Shown piece after piece: positions 42,719 through 53,229 of a DNA stretch of 64,000 nt (position 1 is its first letter; every line of letters starts with the position of its first letter). The notes beneath the pieces are model-generated. The model ran no database searches. It worked only from the letters and a program-made list of their open reading frames with translations, and was not told the DNA's origin. The DNA lies in assembly GCA_022414725.1 (NCBI GenBank), contig CM039462.1:56917926-56981925 (forward strand), read 5' to 3'. The position numbers and the translations under genes are program-made. The stretch comes from Microglena sp. YARC. Taxonomy: Eukaryota; Chlorophyta; Chlorophyceae; Chlamydomonadales; Chlamydomonadaceae.

Positions 42719-44637
42719 ATGCAACTTCCGCGAGGGCCTCCTGCCGGCTTTGTGAAACTTACCAAACTTAATGGTGTTTCATGGGCTCGTGGGATCCGCA
42801 GTGTCATTGTGAGCAATGGATGCGACCGAATCCTCCCAACGGGGGTGAAGGTTCCTCTAGATTGGCTAGACGACTGCGCGCCAGCGGCCTCTTCTGCCGG
42901 AGAGGAGGGTCCTTCCGCCATCAAGGAAGTAACCCCCCCCCCGATCAATCCTCCAACTTTACGGTTCCTTCTCTCAATGTTCGACGCCTGTCCTCTGATG
43001 TTGAGGATGTCCTGATGAAGCTGTGTTGTGTACAGACACAAATCATCCGTTGTGCATCAGACCCGCAGCCTCATTGCGTCCCCTTCAATTATGATGAAGA
43101 CTACTCTACTACTACTGATGATGAGGAGGACTTGAAGAGTGCTACGAGTGCTGACTTCGGTGGCGTGACCCCATCTGCTGCTGCCACTCGTGTCTTTGAG
43201 ACTTCCACTGTTTCACCGGTGTATGAGCCTGCTGATCAGCAGATGCCTAATCGAGAGCTTTCGCCTGTGTATCAGCCTCATCCTTCGTCGGCGCCTCCCT
43301 TTGAGCCTGTTCCCCCGGCTTACCCGGAGGTGGCTAAGCCCACTTTCTTGAAGGGCTTTGCTTCTTTTTCCTCTGCATCTGCCCCCATGGAGCGTGGCCT
43401 CCCTGGCTACCACACTCGCTCTCGCGAGGCTGCTGTTTCCTCTGCACGCACCTCTGCTGCTGGTGCCTCCCTGGAACCCCCTCCGCCTCCGCCGGTGGAG
43501 CTGCCTCCTGCCCCTGGCCCTCCTCCTACGCTATATACGCGGTCATGCGAATCTTGGGAGCATCTGCTCACTGGTGGATCTCCTCCGACTTTGAACTTGC
43601 GGGACTACCGCCTGATCAACCAGGATCGACGGGATGGTGAGTCCTTGAACCGCTCTTTGTACGGTCGGATGGATATGCAGGCTACAATGGCAAATGTTAG
43701 TGTGAAGCTGAGGCATCGCCGAGTGATGGCTTTCTCTGAGCTTGGTACCAGGTGTCGTTCTTTTCTTGGTCCAGTCACTTCTGGGATTCTGTATCCCCCA
43801 GATCATGGTGTTTCCTTTGGTGGTACGAGGCGTAGTGATCACGAGAAGCTTGGTTATCAGTTTGTGCGAGTGCCTGTCCCTCTGTGTCCTGTTAGCCCAG
43901 ATTTCGAGCTGCTTATGAGTGTTGCGAGGTCCATTCCTGTGATTAGGAACATAGACGACCAGCGCGCTCTTGACGCTGGTCTTGCTGCGGAGTATTTCAT
44001 GGACATTCGTAGGTCCTTGGCTCCTGTCCCTTCTGCGATTGGAGCTGGGTCTAATACCCTCATTCATGGTGAGTCTCGGTTTGATCCTGCACTGTTGGGG
44101 TTCAGTGCACTGCCTCTCGAACGTCAGGAGTTCATGTGTTTAACTATGATGCTCGCGAACATGGAGGACGATATGGTCAAGGTATACCAGGACTTTGCCA
44201 CCCCTCGGGATATCCTTTTGGATATCCGGAAGACGCAGTCTGATGCCCTTGCCTCTAGAGTCCCTCTCATGCGTATCGAACTTCATAATGCGCACATGGG
44301 CCCTTCTGACCGTGTCGATGATTTCTTTCGCATGGTTCGCAGTCTGTGCACTGACCTCCGCAGTGCTGGACATCCTCTCACTCAGCGCCACGCCATGGAA
44401 ACCATTGTGAATGGGATCCGTTTGATCCGATTTGAATCGCTGCGGATCCAGTACGGTATGATGTTGGCTAACAGACAGACTGTAGATTACTGGTCTTGTC
44501 TGGAGGCATATCGGTCTCTCGACATTTTGAACATTGCTCTCCCCAGGTCCGACTCCAGGCATCCTGGTTGGTCCCGGGACGCTCCCCAGGTTCCTGCCAA
44601 TGCTGCGTTTCAGCGTGGGCAGGGATCTGGTTCTTAG
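42719..44637 (+). CDS. gag: Copia Gag, frame change at a C10 run
   Basis: Capsid-type protein that packages the element RNA. ATG 42,719 lies 37 bp after the 5' LTR and opens MQLPRGPPAGFVKLTKLNGV then SWARGIRSVI, the usual copia Gag start (KLNG...W). This frame runs to a C10 run (42,933-42,942), after which the protein-like sequence continues in a different frame through a P/S-rich spacer. The core follows (RVMAFSELGTRCRSF, FMDIRRSLAPVPS, LERQEFMCLTMMLANMEDDM, HMGPSDRVDDFFRMVRSLC, LRSAGHPLTQRHAMETIVNG), resembling UBN2-type Gag. It ends at TAG 44,635. The C10 change could be a sequencing error, a mutation or a slippage site. Confidence 0.85.
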
Positions 44638-46791
44638 GGTTCTGGTTCCAACAAGCGACGTCTGGATTGCACTTGGGGCCCATGCCTCAGCAAGACGACC
44701 CACTCGGAGGATCGCTGTTTCACGAAGCATCCGCACCTGCGTAAGACCAAGCCTGGTGCACCGGTTACCAATCCGGTGCCCATGGCCTTGGCCCTTCCAG
44801 GTGTGCTTACTCCGCGGCAGCTGGCCTCCTTGCAGGCTCAGATTGATGGGTATGCTTTGGACAAGAAATAGGAGGTACGCTCTGTCCTTTTCTCTTGCAC
44901 TGCGAAATTTTCAAATGTCTGCAGCCCGAGCCTGTCTGAGGGTGTCTGGCATGTTGATTCTGGAGCTGGGATGTCAATCACAGGTGATATGTCTTTGTTC
45001 ACTGTGTTTCATGCTTCTGAGACTGGGCCAGCAGTTAAATTTGGTGATGGTGTGGTTCAACGGTCTGTGGGTCAGGGTTCTATTGTGTTATGTAGTGATT
45101 GGTTACCAACACCAATCACTTTAACCAATGTTCTCTACATCCCACACTGTCCGGTGAACCTCATGTCAGTAAATGCTGTTGCCCATGCTCACAACTGCAA
45201 GATTTCTTTTGATAGTCTTAGTTGTACTGCCACACAGGGCTCTTCTGTTCTGTGGTCTTTCCCTGCCTCCAGTGATGGTGTGTACAAGTTTGCAAGTAGG
45301 CCTTGTCACACCCCTCGTGGCCGTTTGTATGGTGCTGAAAATTATCCAGCTTTTGCTCTTGATGTTGATGAGGATGGTGGAGTTGTGATCCCTACCACTC
45401 CTGAATGGTTGTGGCATATGCGGCTGGGTCACCCTGGCTATGATGCCATGCACAACCTTGTACGGAAGGGTTTGGTTCAGAACTTACCCCTCACTCTCCA
45501 ACAGGTGCAAAGACTGTCTAAGATCCCATGTGATGCTTGTCAGAAGGCAAAGGGAAAACGTATCCCTTTTCCTAAAGAAAGCAAAACTAGGATCCGTGCC
45601 CCATTACAACGCCTTCACTTGGACATCATGGGGCCATTTAATATTAGGGGCTTGCGTGGGGAGTTTTATGTTCTGTGTCTCACTGACCAATACTCTGGCT
45701 ATGCTGAGGTCTTGTGCTTGAGAAACAGGGATGAAGCTCCCTTAGCAGTTCAAACTACCATCCTCAGATGGATGACTCAGCTGCATGGATTTGTTTTCAA
45801 GTGTCTTAGGTCTGACAGGGCTAAGGAATTTATAGTGAAGTGGTTCGAGGATTGGTTAGAATCGGTTGGTGCTGTGCATGAATTGTCCATGGCTTACACT
45901 GCTCAGCAGAATGCGACTGTGGAACGGTGCAATGGGGTCCTTCAGAACGTAGCTAGGAGCATTCACTTGGAGTCTAAGCTCACTAAGTCCTTCTGGCCCT
46001 ATGCCTTCCTCGCTGCGTGTTACCTACGCAACCGGCTGCCTAATCAGGGTGACAAGACTCCTTATGAGTTGTTCTTTGGGGTTCTACCTGATGTATCGTT
46101 ATTGCGCGTGTTCGGGTGCCCATGCTATGTTACCTTAGTGAATGGGAAGAAGCGCAATAAGCTTGACGAAAGGGCGTTATCTGGTAGACTGGTTGGGTAT
46201 TCTCTGGTGAGTAAGGGTTATTTTGTTTGGGTTCCGAAGTTGCGCCAGGTGGTAGAGAGTCGTGATGTGCTCTTCTATGAACAGTTTAGCTATAACTGTA
46301 TCCCTGGGCTCCTTCCCTATGATGGATCTCAGTATTTTTCTCGCACCCCTGCCGCTATCATCGGTAAAGGGCTTGATACTACTGACAATGTCCTGGGCCC
46401 TTTACCAACCCCGATTGTTGACCGCTTTACTGGTCATGGGATGACGATGCGTCCCAGGCCAGGTAATGATGGTGCTGTATCGCGTGCGGCGGCATTGGGC
46501 CAGGGGGAGTCTGATGTTCCTTCAAGCTCTAATTTATTCGAATCTCAGGGGGTCGCCGGGCCTTCCTCTGCGCCACGTTTCGTCGGTGAAGTCGTAGGAT
46601 TAGGACAGCCTCGGGTCATAGTGGAACCTAGTACAGGTCCACTGCCCACTAGTCGCCACCCCCCGTCCACCTATTCGGATAGCTCGCGGGAGGAGGAGAT
46701 AAACCCTAAACCTGTTGATCACTTCACCCCCTGCTATACCTGGTGGTTTATACCGGACCAGGCATTGCGACGATGTGGCCGTCACAGATGA
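44638..46791 (+). CDS. pol: Copia Pol part 1: zinc knuckle, protease, integrase
   Basis: Continues in the same frame as Gag after TAG 44,635. First comes a knuckle-like cluster (CTWGPCLSKTTHSEDRC, then FTKHPHL) with wider spacing than CX2CX4HX4C. A second in-frame TAG is at 44,869. The protease follows with active site VDSGAG (Asp codon at 44,956). Next is the pre-integrase zinc domain (WHMRLGHPGYDAMHNLV ... CDACQKAKG) at about 45,412-45,555. The integrase core has Asp in HLDIMGPF, Asp in LRSDRAKEF and Glu in QQNATVERCNGV, then the PYELFFGVLPD and VFGCPCYV signatures. The frame ends at TGA 46,789 shortly after reading shifts by one base near 46,715-46,790. Confidence 0.9.
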
Positions 46792-47575
46792 TGTGAGTGA
46801 TGACCTCGAACACTGGTCCGGGTCAGATACTGCGTATGGCTGGGGTGTTCCAGTGTACCCAGGCTTCGACGATTTAGAGGCAAAGGAGGCCGGCCTTGTT
46901 CAACCACGCATGAGTGCTGCGCTGGGGGCTTTATTACCGGTTACTGCTGATACTGCTGATATCCCCGCTGCCCATGTACAAGTACACTGCTTGTACGTGG
47001 GGGCTTTTATTTCTACCTCTACTGAACTCTCTTATAAAGCTGCAATGTTACCTACCAACCCTGACAGAGATCTCTGGCTGCAGGCTATGAAGGATGAGAT
47101 GGCCTCCCTCCATGCTCATGGCACTTGGGTCCTCACTCCACAGCCTCCTAGGCAGAGGATTCTATCTGGCAGATGGTTATTTGTCAAGAAACATGGGGCT
47201 GATGGTTCTTTGCGTTTTAAAGCTCGTTTTGTAGTTCGTGGTTTTCTGCAACGTCCTGGGCTGGACTACCATGATGTATATGCCCCCGTCTCCTCTAAAG
47301 CAGGTCTTCGTGTGCTCCTTGCTGCCATCACTCATAGGAAGATGTTTGTGAGGCAGCTGGACATCAAGACTGCATTCTTGAATGCCAAGCTGGAACCTGG
47401 TCTGGACCTGTTCTGTTACCAGCCTGAGGGCTTTCATGAACTTGGTCCTGACAATGTTCCCCTTGTGTGCAAGCTGATTAAATCTCTTTATGGTTTGAAG
47501 CAGGCACCCAGGGCTTGGAGCAAAGATGTAAAGCAGGTTTTGTTTGCCCACGGTTTTACCATGTGCAAAAGCTGA
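46715..47575 (+). CDS. pol: Copia Pol part 2: first half of reverse transcriptase
   Basis: One base out of frame with the integrase segment; the two overlap at 46,715-46,791, where a one-base change would join them. An acidic linker (TDDVSDDLEHWSGSD) is followed by the RVT_2 domain: DLWLQAMKDEMASLHAHGTW, GRWLFVKKH, YHDVYAPVSSKAGLRVLLA, RQLDIKTAFLNAKLE (first catalytic Asp), KLIKSLYGLKQAPRAW. It ends in a stop right after HGFTMCKS, because one extra A in the AAAA at about 47,565-47,568 shifts the frame. Confidence 0.9.
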   Translation: MITSPPAIPGGLYRTRHCDDVAVTDDVSDDLEHWSGSDTAYGWGVPVYPGFDDLEAKEAGLVQPRMSAALGALLPVTADTADIPAAHVQVHCLYVGAFISTSTELSYKAAMLPTNPDRDLWLQAMKDEMASLHAHGTWVLTPQPPRQRILSGRWLFVKKHGADGSLRFKARFVVRGFLQRPGLDYHDVYAPVSSKAGLRVLLAAITHRKMFVRQLDIKTAFLNAKLEPGLDLFCYQPEGFHELGPDNVPLVCKLIKSLYGLKQAPRAWSKDVKQVLFAHGFTMCKS

Positions 47576-48602
47576 ACCTGCTCTGTATTTCAGGAGGGAT
47601 TCTACTGGTGGGTGGAGCTATGTCCTGACCTATGTGGATGACTTCATCTGTGCTTTTAGTGAGCTGCATAGGTATGCCTTGCTGATCGAGGCTATGGAAG
47701 CAGCTGGGTGGGAAGTCAAGGAAATGGGTGTACCTGTCCAGTTCCTTTTATTGGACATGACTTGTACACTTGATTCTGACGGCAGGTGTGTTAAGATCAA
47801 CCTCTCCCAGCACTCCTACATTGTTGAGCTGGTGGAGCAGTTTGGTCTCACTGCTGCTACCAAACCCAAGTTTTCAGTTCCCATGGCCAAGTGCACTGTC
47901 ACTGATCCTCCTGGAGAACCTCTGGCCTCTAATAGCCAGTACCTCTCTCTTGTGGGGGCTTTGCTGTACCTGGCTACCTGCACAAGGCCTGATATTTCTT
48001 TTGCTGTGAGCTACCTGTCCAGGTTTTCTGCTCAACCCACTGCCCCCCTGTGGGCTGCAGCCAAGCGCTTGCTTTTGTATTTGAGAGAACATTCCCATCT
48101 GGGCCTCACTTACACTCACAGCCCTGGTTTCTCTTTTACTGTCTTTAGTGACTCATCCTTTGCTGATGATGGGTCTGACAGGAGATCTCAGACTGGCTAT
48201 GCTGTGCTTGCTGGAGGCTGCCTTGTGAACTGGATGAGCAAAAGGCAACCCACTGTTGCTGTTAGCTCCAGTGAGGCTGAGTATCAGGCCCTGTCTCAGA
48301 CTGCCAGGGAGGTGCAATGGTTGAAAAAGTTGAGAATTGATCTAGGGCTGCCTTGTGACCTGGTCACCATTCAGGGTGACAACTTGGGGTCCTTGAGCTG
48401 GGCCAATGACTGTCAGCTGCTCCCTCGCAACAAGCACATTGATGTCATCCATCACTATATCCAGGAGCTGGTGGAGGATGGCCAGGTGGATGTTGCCTAT
48501 GTTAACACTAAGGACAACTGTGCTGACCCCTTCACCAAGCCCCTTGATCCTATGGTGTTCTGGCGTTTCATTCGCATGTTTGGAATGACTGCTTCTCCTT
48601 AA
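47544..48602 (+). CDS. pol: Copia Pol part 3: rest of reverse transcriptase and RNase H
   Basis: Resumes the RT in the next frame (KAEPALYFRRDSTGGWSYVL). The catalytic YVDD is encoded at 47,631-47,642. LVGALLYLATCTRPDISFAV and SYLSRFSAQPT follow. RNase H shows its acidic residues in SDSSFADD, SSSEAEYQAL and QGDNLGS, then HIDVIHHYIQELVEDGQ and NCADPFTKPLDP. It ends at TAA 48,600. The length is normal for a copia Pol C-terminus. Confidence 0.93.
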   Translation: MPTVLPCAKAEPALYFRRDSTGGWSYVLTYVDDFICAFSELHRYALLIEAMEAAGWEVKEMGVPVQFLLLDMTCTLDSDGRCVKINLSQHSYIVELVEQFGLTAATKPKFSVPMAKCTVTDPPGEPLASNSQYLSLVGALLYLATCTRPDISFAVSYLSRFSAQPTAPLWAAAKRLLLYLREHSHLGLTYTHSPGFSFTVFSDSSFADDGSDRRSQTGYAVLAGGCLVNWMSKRQPTVAVSSSEAEYQALSQTAREVQWLKKLRIDLGLPCDLVTIQGDNLGSLSWANDCQLLPRNKHIDVIHHYIQELVEDGQVDVAYVNTKDNCADPFTKPLDPMVFWRFIRMFGMTASP

Positions 48603-48989
48603 ACCATTTTTTTTTTGGTTACATGTATTCTAGAATTTTGGTTACATGTATTCTGGAATTTTTGGTTACATTTTAAGGTTTCTTTGGTTACATTTAGAGT
48701 TTCTTTAAGTTATCATTGATTGGCATTAGGTTCCTATTCCCGGATCGGGTTTTCTATACCGTTGTTACCCGACTTTGATATTTAGTTGTCCTCTTATATC
48801 CACTTGGCAAATTTTGGTTCTTTGCCTTGCTTCATACCTTCCCTTACACCCTTCGGGTTTCATTTGAAGTTTCTCTCGATTTTTTTTTCCGGAGTTCTTT
48901 GATTTTTTTTTTTTTTTTTTTTTTTAATTTGTTACATATAGTTCTATGTCACCAGTGCCATAGGTGGAGTAGTACTATTGTATGTCACC
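48603..48989 (+). other. Copia 3' untranslated region
   Basis: About 390 bp between Pol and the 3' LTR. A TTTGGTTACATGTATTCT motif repeats four times (48,610-48,700). A long T run sits at about 48,902-48,925. Just before the LTR, GTCACCAGTGCCATAGGTGG (48,948) is a near copy of the sequence that starts the LTR (GTCACCTGTGTCATAGGTGG, 48,984). No clear polypurine tract is seen next to the LTR. Confidence 0.7.
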
Positions 48990-49329
48990 TGTGTCATAGG
49001 TGGAGTATCAGCATGTATAGCGGTGCTCTCACGCGTTTTATGACTTGGTGACTACTTATGTACTCCCTTAGAACTATCGGCTCTCCTGAGCCAGCTTCCC
49101 GTGGGACTGAGTCATCTTGAGATGACTCAGTGGCAGCTTCCTGTCACCTACGTCTCCGGTCTGATCTGTACCCTGTTAGGTTCCTGTCTACCGCCTCCTT
49201 TCACCACAGGTGCCCCTTTATGGGTCTCCTGTGTCTGTAACGTTATCCTTGTCTCCGTGTATAGATTGGTGCGTCTGTTCCGCTGCTTTAATCTACTGTC
49301 CACTCTACCGGAGTGATTTCAAGCTGATA
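48990..49329 (+). repeat. 3' LTR of the copia element
   Basis: 340 bp, about one difference from the 5' LTR. Followed without a gap by the start of duplication copy A'. Confidence 0.92.
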
Positions 49330-52300
49330 TCTACCAATGTTTTAATGTCTGCCTATCGATGGTTAACTTTCTGCCTTTCAATGACTCGCTCCATGTAACG
49401 GCAAATTAAAGGCTAATTCAGTGCTGACAAGGATTAATTCAGGGTCCAATTATAGTCATTCAGTGAGGGGCTAAAATACCGTAGTTACTTTGGGCTCTGG
49501 AGTTAAAACAAATACAGGGTCAAACGGTAGTCAGTCATCAGTGCTCAATTCAAAGCTGATTAAGGTGCCTAGAAGATACAATTCAGGTCAGATTAATGGC
49601 CACATTAGGTCCATTAAAGGGTCAATTAAAGGCTAATTAAGGGCTGACATAGGTCAATTCAGGGCCACCTTAGGTTCCATTCAGGGGCTAAAATAGTAAA
49701 TTCGGGACCTAGAGTGTACCGGCCGGCCGTTCAGAACTCCTTTGTTGATTGTTGAATGAGCGGCCGCTCAGTCCTCCCTTTTTGGCCTGAGCCCCGTTCA
49801 GAGATAGTTAATTTGGCCAAGTGTGGACACCCTTGTGCTCCTGTTGTGGAATACTTAAAGCCACGCCGACATATGCTTATTGCTTCTTCCTTCCTTCCTT
49901 TCTTTAGCTCTTAATGTCACCGATGTCGAGCTAGCTGGCTTTTTCTTCCTCGTGACTGGAGATGCAGTAAAAAGGAAACGCATACGTTGCGCGTTCCTTA
50001 CCTTTATTTTGGCTGCTGCGTGCTTGTTTGAGGACCTTAGGAGCGGCTTGTCGTCCTGAGTTCGTTCTACAGTGATCATTTAATTTTCTACTAGAAGCTA
50101 CAAACTACGAAACCCCTCTACCACAGTAATCCTTTAAGGAGAATACATCATTAAAGACAGTTATTCGAGTCAAATGGCCAGGTCAAGAAATCAACCCCCT
50201 TGTGTAGTATATTAGTATATGGCTGAAATAATAGAGCTGGAACCACCAGGCTCTGAACCTGTTAATGGTTGCTTATGCTTGCTTATGGCAATCATTATTG
50301 CTTATGGCTTCACTTGTCTGTGTGCCCAACTCCACTAGCTCAACCCTTACAAATACATGGCAGTGCCCTACCAAACCCACACTGCCAGGTAGGGTAATGC
50401 CCTACCACCCTTACACAGACCTGAGGTGGGGGTGGCAGTTTCTTCATAATTCTCACACACCACCACCAGACAAAACACACCAACTCAAATGCCCTACACA
50501 CGCATACAGCCCACATGCGCCCCCACTGCCCACGCACATGATTCCCATGCAACCTGCAGATCAAACACACCAACCCACATTCCCTACACACACACAAGCA
50601 AACACGCAGTCCACATGTTCCACAATTTCCAACGCACATGATTCTCATGCAAGCTCCAGAACAAATACACCAAAACACATGCCCTACACACACACACTTA
50701 GTCCACATGTGCCACCACTGAAAACACGCATGATTACTATGCAAGCTCCGAACCAAAAACACCAAACCACATTCCCTACACACGAACACGCACATGGACA
50801 GAGTCCACATGCGCCACCACTGCCCACACACATGATTCCCATGCAAGCTCTAGACCAAACACACCAATCCACATGCCGTGCACACGTACACACACGAACA
50901 CAGTCCACATGCGCCACCACTGCCCACGCACATGATTCCCATGCAAGCTCCAGACCAAACACAACAACCCACATGCCCTACACACACACACACACATGTG
51001 CAGTCCACATGCGCCACCACTGCCCATGCAAAATATTCACATGCAGGTTACGGTTATGGGTAACCCCGTAAACAGTAGCGTGGCAATACTCATAACCCGT
51101 GTTCTAGCCAGCTTCCTGTCACGTTACCCCGGTGTACAACTTTGTGTTTCCGATTGTCCTTGAAATCTGGATTTTGGGGAAATCTGGGTTATGTGATCAT
51201 CAGTTGTTCAACAGCTTGGAAGCGTTTGAATTATTTACTCGCTGGCTTGTCTTTCTTTCGTGCAGCGTCTCGTAATTCGAGTTCATGTTCTGACTCCAAG
51301 TCGTTGGCCCTATCCTTTTCCATTTCGTTACCATATCCCAGAAGCTTCATTATTCTAGGGTGCTCGTTGATGCCAGAGGGGAGGGGTGACAAGAGGAGGG
51401 GGCCCTTCGATTTTGACCTAGGCCCGCTATGACACGACTTCAAAGGGTCGGGAAGGGAAACGCTGCTTCGAACCTTCGAAATTTCGTCTTGTCAGACCAA
51501 CCATTTCCCCCATGATCAAGCATCTCTTCTGGGAAACTTCGCGCAAGTTGCAACTCGGTATTCTAGTCCCCATGGACTCACCTCCGGCTTCTTCGGTGGC
51601 CGCAGATGAGAAAAATATCAGAATAACAAGCTGGACGTTTTTTTCTTTGCCCCGAGCACCTGCTTTTTAACTTGCCGATGGAAGCAGCAGCACCTCAGAT
51701 ATAGCTCGCAATGGCAACGGGATCAATCTGTCTAAAAATTGTGCCAATCGGCTCCCGTACCTGGTGCTGAAGATGCGCTGATGAGCCCAAGGGATTGCGC
51801 TGCTTGCAACTCGAGCTCTCTCAACCACCTGCTCATTATGGCGCTGTTCTGTCCAGCGCAGAAATGTTAGTTTCCGGAAAACTGTATGGACGTGTATAGT
51901 GATGAGGCTCAGCCCTGCCTGGCGTGGCTCCCTCGTCTACCTGGGAAACCCACCCACCCGTGCGCGAATACAAGCATGTGGCGAAATGACACTGTCTGGC
52001 CAACACAATCAAATGAGGGGCGCATGAGGCTCCTACCTACAGCCTACGCAGGTTTTGCGCAAAGGCAAGTAACGGCACGAAGCACCATGAGCCGATACGC
52101 GTTGGCTGGCCACTTTCATACCGAAACCTAGGAGGATCAGAAGGCCGGGAAATGAGTTTCTGGTGGGGGGCAAGTTAAAAGCGACGAAGTTTTGTTTGCA
52201 ACCTCGAATAATCGATGCTTGCGAGAAGCTGTTCCGAAAGGCACCTCGCCCTTCGAAACCCTATCATAGCGGGTCTGGGTCAAAATCGAAGGGCCCCCTC

Positions 52301-52520
52301 CTCGTGTCACCCCTCCCCTCTGGTTGATGCCCCCATGCTGGTTCTGCTTGAAAAACAAACCTTGACCAGACGAATCCATAGCCGTGAGCGTCAGAGATTC
52401 TAGGAAATTGAAGGGATCGCGCGTGACTGCACGATCTACTAGATAAATTGAACAAAACTAGAGTTGCAATCAAGATGCATCAGCTGCTCTTCCAAGCTCC
52501 AAGCTCCTCCAAGCCCACAG
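49330..52520. repeat. 3.19 kb direct repeat, right copy (A')
   Basis: Second copy of 39,152-42,341. It starts TCTACCAATG right after the 3' LTR and ends CCAAGCCCACAG at 52,520, after which unique CTACTCCCAAG follows. It includes its own copy of the CA-rich satellite (50,461-51,040) and of the TIR element (51,373-52,323). Confidence 0.95.
51373..52323. mobile_element. 951 bp non-autonomous TIR element in copy A'
   Basis: Duplicate of the element at 41,194-42,144, with one extra change in the left arm (GACAAGAGG for GACACGAGG). Flanked by TTGATG on both sides. Confidence 0.75.
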
Positions 52521-53229
52521 CTACTCCCAAGCAAGACAAGAGACTATCTAACGCCTAAGCGAGGGAGCTGGGCATGCTGGTATGTTTTTATGTTACAGTC
52601 CAGGGGTAGGCCAAAGGGACCTGCCCAACCGTGAATTCTGGTATATCTCAAGACATTTAGAGTAGCCCAAGGCATAAGACAACATAAGCAGCAGCATCAG
52701 AGACAAAAAACAACACAGCAGAAGAACTATCCGTTGACTAATCAGTGTGCTTAAAAAGCAAGGACAGGACAGCACCTCATCCTCGCATTGCCCAAAGCCA
52801 GCCAGTAGTTATGAGGCAGTTGGCTGATGTGTCAGGCATTAATTTTCCGTCGGTTGGACGGTCAAAAGGACAAATGTGTAACCCTGAAGGAATAAGACTT
52901 TAGAAGCAGCAGCGGCAGAAAAAACAGCAGCTGCGGACAGCAGCAGATACAACAAGTCCTATGCAGCGTCACAAGCGACGCGGAAAATTGGCGGAATGTG
53001 TTGGCAACGGAACGACAGGTGGCAACGAACTGGAGCTGACCGAAGCCAGTTAATTATGAGACAGTTGGCTGACGTGTCAGGCTTCAATTTTTCGGTCCGT
53101 CGGACGGTTAAACAGACAAAGGGTAACCCTGGGGGCTCCCGCCCCCTAGAAGAGGGGGCTACGTCATAAAGCAAACACAGCAGAAGAACTATCCGTTGAC
53201 TAATCAGTGTGCTTAAATAGCAAGGACAG
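52521..53229. repeat. F1 copies 4 and 5 with flanking 50 bp direct repeat
   Basis: AGCAGAAGAACTATCCGTTG then ACTAATCAGTGTGCTTAAA occurs at about 52,724 and again at about 53,178. Between them lie F1 copy 4 (52,800-52,892, reverse, partial) and F1 copy 5 (52,952-53,162, reverse, full, from AAGTCCTATGCAGCGTC to GGGGGCTCCCGCCCCC). The arrangement suggests an old tandem duplication of about 450 bp. Confidence 0.65.

Larger units (their letters stand above)
42342..49329 (+). mobile_element. Ty1/copia LTR retrotransposon, 6.99 kb
   Basis: Two LTRs of 340 bp (42,342-42,681 and 48,990-49,329) enclose one gag-pol reading path in copia order: Gag, zinc knuckle, protease, integrase, reverse transcriptase, RNase H. 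LTRs differ at about one position (A at 42,488 versus G), so insertion is recent. The coding path needs one frame change at a C10 run, passes two TAG codons and needs two +1 shifts, so this copy is probably not active as sequenced. Usual 5 bp target-site duplications are absent; 3.19 kb direct repeats flank the element instead. No standard PBS of the TGGTATCAGAGC type is seen in the 37 bp between the LTR and the Gag ATG. Confidence 0.95.

Noticed and set aside
46715..47575. Treating the two +1 shifts in copia Pol as programmed frameshifts
   Set aside because: They fall inside the linker and the RT domain, the second in a short A run; mutation or read error is far more likely.
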